From positions 1-27,738 of the forward strand of contig CAZRNU010000029.1 in NCBI GenBank assembly GCA_964601515.1: DNA of 27,738 nucleotides, written 5' to 3'. Shown in pieces: positions 22,459-27,738 of the stretch. Position 1 is the first letter of the stretch, and every line of letters begins with the position of its first letter. Position numbers and translations under genes: made by a program. The notes beneath the pieces are model-generated. The model saw nothing but the letters and a program-made list of their open reading frames with translations. It searched no databases and was not told the DNA's origin. This DNA comes from PWND01 sp964601515. Its GTDB lineage: Bacteria; Bacteroidota; Bacteroidia; Bacteroidales; UBA7960.

Positions 22459-24231
22459 TTAGTCAATTATCATTTCAAACGGAATCCTGGCAATTATTCC
22501 GGTAGATTCTTTTATGTTTTGCAATTGCTTATAGAAAATGTAATCATCTCCCAACTGTTTTTTAATCAAGTATTCTCTTACTCCACCCATATCTGCTAAT
22601 AACATTTCAATGAAAGTTTTCTGTTTTGGATATTCAATGATTCTGTATTTTTCCAACTCTGCGAGCTCTGCTGCAACCTGAATTGCATATTCAATTCCTC
22701 CGAAATCATCAATAAGACCAATATCTTTTGCTTCAGATCCTGTCCATACTCTTCCCCGACCTATGTTATTAACAGTTTCTTTTGGTAAATTTCTTCCTTC
22801 GGAAACGTGGGTGATAAAAGTATCATAAACTTCGCCTATCATCTCTTGTATAAGTTCTTTTTCGGTTGCAGTAAGAGGTCTTTCTGTTGCCCCAAAATCT
22901 GAGAAAGTATTAGTTTTAACATTGTCGAATGTAATACCAAGTTTTTTGTTAAATAAGTCTTTCATGTTTGGAATCATTCCGAAAACACCTATTGAGCCCG
23001 TAATTGTTGAAGGGTTGGCAATGATTTTATCTGCAGCAACGGCAACATAGTAACCGCCGGATGCAGCAACATCTCCAAAGGAAGCAACAACAGGCTTAAC
23101 TTCTGCTGCAAGCTTAATTTCTCTGAGCATTACATCGGAAGCTAAAGCACTGCCACCACCTGAGTTAATTCTGAATACAATAGCCTTAACTTTTTCATCT
23201 AGTCTTGCTTCCCTAATAGCTTCAGCAATTCTGTCAGAGCCCATCGTGTAGTCGCCTCCTTCGCCACTTATAATATTGCCCATTCCGTAAATAACGGCAA
23301 TATAATCTTTAGCACCAACATTAAGTAATTCTTTTGGCATTGGGGCATTTTTATATTGTGCATAAGTAGCCAGGTTAATTTTATCTTTCTCTCCCAATCC
23401 AAGTTTCTGACGGATAATGTCCATTATTTCATCTCTATGTTTAATGCCATCAATCATACTGTTGTCAAGAGCTAAAGAAGGCTTCCTGGTTAGCAGCCCG
23501 TTTGCAACATTATTTATATGATTTAATGAAAGATTTCTGCTTTTTGAAATGTCGTTTGTAATGCTATTCCACATTGAGCTTGCAATTGATTGCATTTGCT
23601 CTCTGTTTGCATCACTCATTCTTTCCAGATAGAATGGTTCTCCGGCACTTTTGTAATCCCCGTGTTTAATTACTTGTGCTTCAACGCCTATCTTTTCTAG
23701 TAAGTTTTTGAAAAACATAGATTGCATGTTTAAACCACTGAAATCTATCATTCCAACAGGATTAAGATAGACTTCATCTGCTACACTTGCCAAGTAATAG
23801 GCTTTTTGTGAATAGCTTTCGCCATAGGCAATGATAAATTTTCCTGATTCTTTAAACTTTAGCAGTTCATTGCGAATTTCAGCAATTGTTGCATACCCTC
23901 CATTAATTCCTGTCATATCAAGAAATATACCCTTAATATTAGTATCAGCTGCGGCCTTTTTGATATTTTTCAACATATCATTTAACCCAATAGCAGATTG
24001 AGGTTTACCCGACATAAAATCGAAAGATTCGAAAGGATTATCACTCGATCTATCTACAATCTCGGATTCAAACTTTAATTGTAATACTGTATTTTCAGTA
24101 ACATCAAATGCTTTTTCTGTTCCAATTGTACCAATTAAACTAATCATTCCGAAAAGCATAATTAAAGGAATAAGAAAAATTAGAAATGTGCCTAGCATGG
24201 AGGCAAACATAATTTTAAAGAACTGTTTCAT
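22459..24231 (-). CDS. sppA: Signal peptide peptidase SppA, 67-kDa type
   Basis: Membrane-bound serine protease that degrades cleaved signal peptides. The start at 24231 gives MKQFFKIMFASMLGTFLIFLIP..., a single N-terminal membrane anchor; an ATG 42 bases upstream adds only polar residues. 590 residues fit the double-domain SppA form of E. coli type. The N-terminal domain carries the general-base Lys143 (SYSQKAYYLASVADEVYLNP). The C-terminal domain carries Ser391 in VAASGGYY, after FRINSGGGSALASDVM, and is followed by STITGSIGVFG. It is divergently arranged with folK and has its own terminator. Confidence 0.95.
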   Translation of the reverse strand: MKQFFKIMFASMLGTFLIFLIPLIMLFGMISLIGTIGTEKAFDVTENTVLQLKFESEIVDRSSDNPFESFDFMSGKPQSAIGLNDMLKNIKKAAADTNIKGIFLDMTGINGGYATIAEIRNELLKFKESGKFIIAYGESYSQKAYYLASVADEVYLNPVGMIDFSGLNMQSMFFKNLLEKIGVEAQVIKHGDYKSAGEPFYLERMSDANREQMQSIASSMWNSITNDISKSRNLSLNHINNVANGLLTRKPSLALDNSMIDGIKHRDEIMDIIRQKLGLGEKDKINLATYAQYKNAPMPKELLNVGAKDYIAVIYGMGNIISGEGGDYTMGSDRIAEAIREARLDEKVKAIVFRINSGGGSALASDVMLREIKLAAEVKPVVASFGDVAASGGYYVAVAADKIIANPSTITGSIGVFGMIPNMKDLFNKKLGITFDNVKTNTFSDFGATERPLTATEKELIQEMIGEVYDTFITHVSEGRNLPKETVNNIGRGRVWTGSEAKDIGLIDDFGGIEYAIQVAAELAELEKYRIIEYPKQKTFIEMLLADMGGVREYLIKKQLGDDYIFYKQLQNIKESTGIIARIPFEMIID

Positions 24232-24373
24232 GGTTTTTGTTTTAAATTTATAATGATTTAAATTAACATACAATATTAATAAAATTTGAGTTAATAAGTT
24301 TGTTGAAAAACAAATTTTGTATTAACAATTATTTTTCAGACTTTTGCTCATCTTTTTTTGGCAGTTTGAGCGT

Positions 24374-24892
24374 ATGAATAAAGTTTACATCTTGTTGGGA
24401 GGAAATCTTGGGAAAGTTCCGGAGACAATTTCTAAATCTATCGAAAAAATCACTGAGCAGGTTGGTTCTTGTTTAAAGCGCTCAAATATTTACGTTAGCG
24501 AACCTTGGGGTTTCAAATCAGAAGACTATTTTTATAATCAGGCTATTATTATTGAAACTGAACAAAATCCGCATTTGGTTTTGGAAAATATTCTTTCCAT
24601 CGAAAAGGAAATGGGCCGTAAACGCATTAAAAACAAAAACAACTACATTTCAAGAAATATTGATATAGATATTCTGTTTTATAATGATATGATTCTCGAT
24701 AGTGAGGATTTGTCAATTCCTCATCCTCTAATGCATCTAAGAAGTTTCGCTTTACTGCCTATGGTTGAAATTGCCCCGGATTTTGTTCATCCAGCATTCG
24801 ACAAAACTATAGTAGAAATTCTTTCAGATTGCGAAGATGTGTCGTATATTAGAAAACTTAAACAGCACGACCCCGGTTATATAATGTCATAA
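24374..24892 (+). CDS. folK: 2-amino-4-hydroxy-6-hydroxymethyldihydropteridine pyrophosphokinase
   Basis: Transfers pyrophosphate from ATP to hydroxymethyldihydropterin in folate synthesis, in the cytoplasm. 172 residues from the ATG at 24374; the ATG at 24344 adds ten hydrophobic residues unlike the family. Family motifs: VYILLGGNLG at the start, EPWGF....YFYNQA, MGRKR, the signature SRNIDIDILFYND, and IPHPLMHLRSFALLPMVEIAPDFVHP region (about 113-138). It is followed five bases later by a deoxynucleoside kinase gene, so the pair is co-transcribed. A TAAGTTTG -7-like box lies at 24295-24302 without a clear -33 partner. Confidence 0.95.
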   Translation: MNKVYILLGGNLGKVPETISKSIEKITEQVGSCLKRSNIYVSEPWGFKSEDYFYNQAIIIETEQNPHLVLENILSIEKEMGRKRIKNKNNYISRNIDIDILFYNDMILDSEDLSIPHPLMHLRSFALLPMVEIAPDFVHPAFDKTIVEILSDCEDVSYIRKLKQHDPGYIMS

Positions 24893-24897
24893 TTGGT

Positions 24898-25533
24898 ATG
24901 ATGCTTTATAACTACATATCAGTTGAGGGTAATATAGGTGCCGGAAAAACAACCTTAAGTACAAAAATAGCCGAACGTTTTAATGGAAAATTAATTCTTG
25001 AGCAATTCGAGGATAACCCTTTTCTTGCTAAGTTTTATGAAAATCCTGATAAATATGCTTTTCCTCTTGAATTGTCGTTTCTTGCTGAAAGATATCAGCA
25101 ACTGAAAACCGAGCTCGCAAATCAGAATCTGTTTCACGATTTTACTATCTCTGATTATTTTCTTAATAAATCTTTGATTTTTGCCCGCAAAACCTTGAAC
25201 GATGATGAATATCAGCTTTTCTGGAAGTTGTTTTCTATAATGGATGCTAATCTTCCCAAGCCTGATCTTTTAGTTCATCTTTATGTTGGAGTAAACAGGC
25301 TTCAAAGTAATATCAAGAAAAGAGGACGCACTTATGAGCAAAAAATTCCCGACGAATATTTATCAAAAATCCAGGAAAGCTATTATGAATATTTAAAGCA
25401 ACAGAAAAATCTTAGAATATTGGTTCTTGAACTCAATGAAATAGATTTTGTTGCAAATTCCAAACATTTTGATCTTATCCTCGACAAAATTAATAAGGAA
25501 TATCCAATTGGAATGACAATCGTAAGTTTATAA
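24898..25533 (+). CDS. Deoxynucleoside kinase family protein
   Basis: 211-residue cytoplasmic kinase of the dNK/dGK family, which phosphorylates deoxynucleosides for the salvage of DNA precursors. The P-loop GNIGAGKTT is at 11-19, followed by LILEQFEDNPFL, matching the conserved Glu-containing segment after the P-loop. The FLAERYQQL (about 60) and DYFLNKSLIFA (about 88) segments carry the family's (Q)-(DR)-like binding region. RGRTYEQKIP (about 142) corresponds to the LID region with Arg residues. The base specificity (dG/dA or dC) cannot be told. Two ATG codons in a row (24898 and 24901) leave the start open by one residue. Spacing to folK is five bases. Confidence 0.9.
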   Translation: MMLYNYISVEGNIGAGKTTLSTKIAERFNGKLILEQFEDNPFLAKFYENPDKYAFPLELSFLAERYQQLKTELANQNLFHDFTISDYFLNKSLIFARKTLNDDEYQLFWKLFSIMDANLPKPDLLVHLYVGVNRLQSNIKKRGRTYEQKIPDEYLSKIQESYYEYLKQQKNLRILVLELNEIDFVANSKHFDLILDKINKEYPIGMTIVSL

Positions 25534-25544
25534 AAAATATGTGC

Positions 25545-25579
25545 AAAAAAAAGCCGGACTAGATAGTCCGGCTTTTTTT
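25545..25579. terminator. Bidirectional terminator between converging genes
   Basis: A run of eight A and GCCGGACT (25545-25560), a 4-nt loop (AGAT), then AGTCCGGC and seven T (25565-25579) form a nearly perfect stem. It serves the kinase gene on the plus strand and the TPR lipoprotein gene on the minus strand. Confidence 0.93.
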
Positions 25580-25594
25580 GTTTTGGTAGTATGC

Positions 25595-27331
25595 TTATTT
25601 TACTATATCCTGGAATTCAGCCTGGTTGAAGAACTTGAAGAATTCAAGATCTTTTGCAGCTTTTTCTTTAAACTTAGGATCTAATTCAATAGCTTTTTTC
25701 AAATTATCATAAAGCATATTTGTTAAATCTCTGCGAGCACCTATAATAGCAGCCAAGTAATGCGTTTTGGCTGTTTTTGGAGCACATTCAATGTTTGTAG
25801 TTGCAGCAGTTAAGTTTTGATTTAACATATGCGCCAATGCAACGTTGAATGTACAAGTGCGACCTGCATACGAAGAAACAGCAGCAGCATAGTCACCTTT
25901 GATAATCATTAAATGACCAATATTGTAATTTGTACGAACACCTTTTCCTTGTGCAGCCTCATAATATGATTTTGCATTGTCATAATCGCCATTCCATGCA
26001 GCAACAACGCCTAAGTTATTAAGCACTTGTCCGTTTTCCGGCTCAAGTTGATTCGCTTTTTCAAGAGCTAAAGCAGCATTTTTTGCATCACCTTTTTTCA
26101 AATAAGCCCAAGCAAGGTTGTTGAAGCAACGGTAGTTGTCAGAATATAATTCAGTCGCTGATTTGTAAATAGCAAGTTTTGTGTTTATGTCTTCTGTTAA
26201 AGTAGCTGCGTAAAGAAGTTCTTTAACATCTAATTTAGAAGGATCAGTTGTAGAAAGTTGTGCAATTTCTTCTTTTGTTTTCTTTGGTTCAAAAGCAGCA
26301 ACAACTATTTCAGCTTTACGAAGAGGAGCAAGCATTTTTTCAATTTCTGCAAAAATGATTGTCATGTCCTTAATTTTTCTTTCTCTTTCAGCAGGAGAAA
26401 GCTGAGAATTGATAACGTTAGCAATAGCTTGTTTGTCCTTAATATCACTAGCATTTAACAAAGTCATAAATCCGTCAAAATCTTCACCTTTTGCAGACAT
26501 TTTAACTTCAATCTTTTCATCTTTGTATTCTTTTTTAAGAATGTCAGCAATATATTTTTCAGCAGTTTTTGTTCTGTCTGAAGAAAGCTTCTCGTTATAA
26601 GCAACTTCACCTTCCGGAGATGCCCATGCATTTACATCTACAGACTTGATTTTCCATCCTTGTTTTAAGAATGTGTTTAGTTCTTCAATCATTTTCTTTG
26701 CATCATCGCCTTGATTTAAACCTAATCTCCAATCAAGATTATGCTTCATGTATGCAAAATAAATGTTAGCTTTTTTAGTAATGATGGTTTCCAACTCATA
26801 TCCATGAGGAAGCAAAGCTAAGTCTTCATCTTTTTCAAGTAATGAAGGAGTAGTAACTGTTCCAAAAGCAACGGCTTGTCTTTCTGGAAGTTCAGTTCTT
26901 TTGTCAGGCTTGCTGGCTTTGTAAAGGCTACCTCTAATAACAAGTTCCATGTTTTCCATACCTTCTTCAAAAGCAACTACTTCTGAGAATGGGAAATTGG
27001 TTGCAGCACCTTGATTAATAACTTGACCTTCACCCTCTACTTTATCACCACGTAAATGAATTACTGTAAGCTCTTTTTCCATTCCATTGTACTTAAGAAC
27101 TGGAGTTAGCTCAATTTTTGCACTTTTGTGGAAGTACTTTTCACTAACACGTCCGTCAAATTCAACTGCTATCTCGCCACCATGTGCTTCTAGCGGATTC
27201 ATTTTAGGTGTGTATTTTACCATTTCATCATAATTGCGTACCATTTTTTTAAGACCGCAACCTGATAAAGCTACTGCTGTAATCATTATTACAGCCATAA
27301 TTTTTAAGTTGATTTTTTTCATAATTCTCAT
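25595..27331 (-). CDS. Lipoprotein with OmpA-like and TPR regions
   Basis: 578 residues. The N-terminus is a lipoprotein signal with the lipobox ALSGC (Cys25); the ATG at 27322 is an equally good start. A beta-rich part follows (about 50-185). An OmpA-like region (about 185-285) includes VNAWASPEGE (233-242) and NEKLSSDRTKTAEKYI, which resembles the peptidoglycan-binding SPEG...LS..RA pattern. A helical linker leads to TPR repeats (about 395-480 and beyond; NNLAWAYLKKGDAKNAALAL, LNNLGVVAAWNGDYDNAK). This architecture is common and conserved in Bacteroidota but uncharacterised as far as I know; an outer-membrane role holding the wall is likely. It has a good promoter upstream and a strong terminator. 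Confidence 0.85.
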   Translation of the reverse strand: MRIMKKINLKIMAVIMITAVALSGCGLKKMVRNYDEMVKYTPKMNPLEAHGGEIAVEFDGRVSEKYFHKSAKIELTPVLKYNGMEKELTVIHLRGDKVEGEGQVINQGAATNFPFSEVVAFEEGMENMELVIRGSLYKASKPDKRTELPERQAVAFGTVTTPSLLEKDEDLALLPHGYELETIITKKANIYFAYMKHNLDWRLGLNQGDDAKKMIEELNTFLKQGWKIKSVDVNAWASPEGEVAYNEKLSSDRTKTAEKYIADILKKEYKDEKIEVKMSAKGEDFDGFMTLLNASDIKDKQAIANVINSQLSPAERERKIKDMTIIFAEIEKMLAPLRKAEIVVAAFEPKKTKEEIAQLSTTDPSKLDVKELLYAATLTEDINTKLAIYKSATELYSDNYRCFNNLAWAYLKKGDAKNAALALEKANQLEPENGQVLNNLGVVAAWNGDYDNAKSYYEAAQGKGVRTNYNIGHLMIIKGDYAAAVSSYAGRTCTFNVALAHMLNQNLTAATTNIECAPKTAKTHYLAAIIGARRDLTNMLYDNLKKAIELDPKFKEKAAKDLEFFKFFNQAEFQDIVK

Positions 27332-27387
27332 TTTTATTATTGGTTAATTCGGCTTTTGTTTGTATTTCTAATTGTTTATTGAGTTTA

Positions 27388-27416
27388 CAAATATATATTA
27401 AAAATTCTAATTTCAA
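27388..27416 (-). promoter_or_regulatory. Promoter of the TPR lipoprotein gene
   Basis: On the minus strand a TTG-type -33 element (CTTG, 27414-27417) and TATATTTG (27388-27395) are separated by 18 bases; the -7 box is an exact TAnnTTTG match. The leader to the start codon is about 55 bases. Confidence 0.6.
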
Positions 27417-27627
27417 GAAATATGATGCCGTTTTGTTTTATAAAGCATCAAAAAATCATAGCAAATTTATACTTTTTATACGCTTAGTAGTTGAAATAAT
27501 AAGCTTTGCAAAGTAAATAACTTTTTTTCTAAGTTTTATTTTTTTTTGCTTTTTATTTTTTGAAGGTAATTTTAAAGAGGTGAAAAATGTATTGCAAAAT
27601 AATTATTGCGAATTTTTTATTTTATGT

Positions 27628-27657
27628 TTTGCAATTCAGAAAAATGTTATAAATTTG
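27628..27657 (+). promoter_or_regulatory. Promoter of the tRNA-Glu gene
   Basis: TTTG at 27628-27631 and TAAATTTG at 27650-27657 (exact -7 consensus) lie 18 bases apart, with the tRNA 26 bases further on. This spacing equals that of the divergent promoter at 27388. Confidence 0.7.
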
Positions 27658-27683
27658 CACTCCCTTTTGGAAAAAAGGTTTGA

Positions 27684-27738
27684 GGCCCGTTCGTCTAGGG
27701 GTTAGGACGTCAGGTTTTCATCCTGGTAACAGGGGTTC
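27684..27738 (+). tRNA. tRNA-Glu (anticodon TTC), cut by the right edge
   Basis: The acceptor 5' strand (GGCCCGT), the D arm (GTCT ... GGAC with AGGGGTTA loop) and the anticodon arm (TCAGG, loop TTTTCAT, CCTGG; anticodon TTC at 27717-27719) are all present. The variable loop and the start of the T arm (AGGGGTTC) follow up to the edge. The 3' part lies outside the window. Confidence 0.95.

Larger units (their letters stand above)
27332..27683. other. Divergent intergenic region with two promoters
   Basis: 352 bases, very AT-rich, with no gene visible. It contains the promoter of the TPR lipoprotein gene on the minus strand and that of the tRNA-Glu gene on the plus strand. The middle (27420-27620) shows nothing I can name. 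Confidence 0.7.

Noticed and set aside
24232..24273. Upstream start of sppA at 24273
   Set aside because: The extra 14 residues are polar and would precede the membrane anchor; the ATG at 24231 fits the family better.

Overview
The window is AT-rich bacterial DNA from a member of the Bacteroidota, probably close to Bacteroidales or a related free-living anaerobic lineage. Four things point there. Two glucan-active proteins end in type IX secretion (T9SS) C-terminal sorting domains. Several promoters fit the Bacteroidota TTTG / TAnnTTTG pattern. Starts lack a clear Shine-Dalgarno sequence. The sppA, folK and deoxynucleoside kinase genes are adjacent and divergent, an order I associate with this phylum. 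No rRNA, CRISPR array, transposase or integrase is visible. A tRNA-Glu gene is cut by the right edge.

Layout. Positions 1-6.5 kb hold two large secreted proteins for starch or glycogen use: the 3' part of a modular glucan-binding protein and a 1373-residue GH13 alpha-amylase. They share diverged copies of one starch-binding-like module and both carry T9SS sorting domains. A YjbQ-family gene follows at 6.6 kb. From 7.3 to 19.9 kb is the most unusual region. It holds a TPR-CHAT protease, an ATPase/DUF4143 gene bracketed by a perfect 39-bp direct repeat, a WD40 protein with 11 repeats and a C-terminal caspase domain, a caspase with a DUF4384-like tail, an HtrA-like trypsin protease with a PDZ domain, a TPR protein and a small cysteine-containing secreted protein. 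Positions 20.1-22.3 kb hold a putative lytic transglycosylase and a lipoprotein. Positions 22.4-25.5 kb hold sppA, folK and a dNK-type kinase. Positions 25.6-27.3 kb hold a lipoprotein with OmpA-like and TPR regions.

How the genes may work together. Three caspase-fold proteases (CHAT, WD40-caspase, caspase-DUF4384) plus a trypsin-like protease lie in about 11.5 kb. All of them, with the TPR and small proteins, have N-terminal signal peptides, so they should act outside the cytoplasm. This is not what is described for cytoplasmic CHAT/caspase defence systems. The four minus-strand genes (small protein, TPR, HtrA, caspase) look like one operon. A Thr-Arg-Gly motif occurs three times in the caspase, at places expected for self-processing, and once in the small protein between its disordered N-terminal part and its folded part. 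My main hypothesis is an extracytoplasmic caspase-trypsin cascade whose substrate is the small protein. This is inference and untested.

Limits: all family calls come from reading motifs, without database searches.
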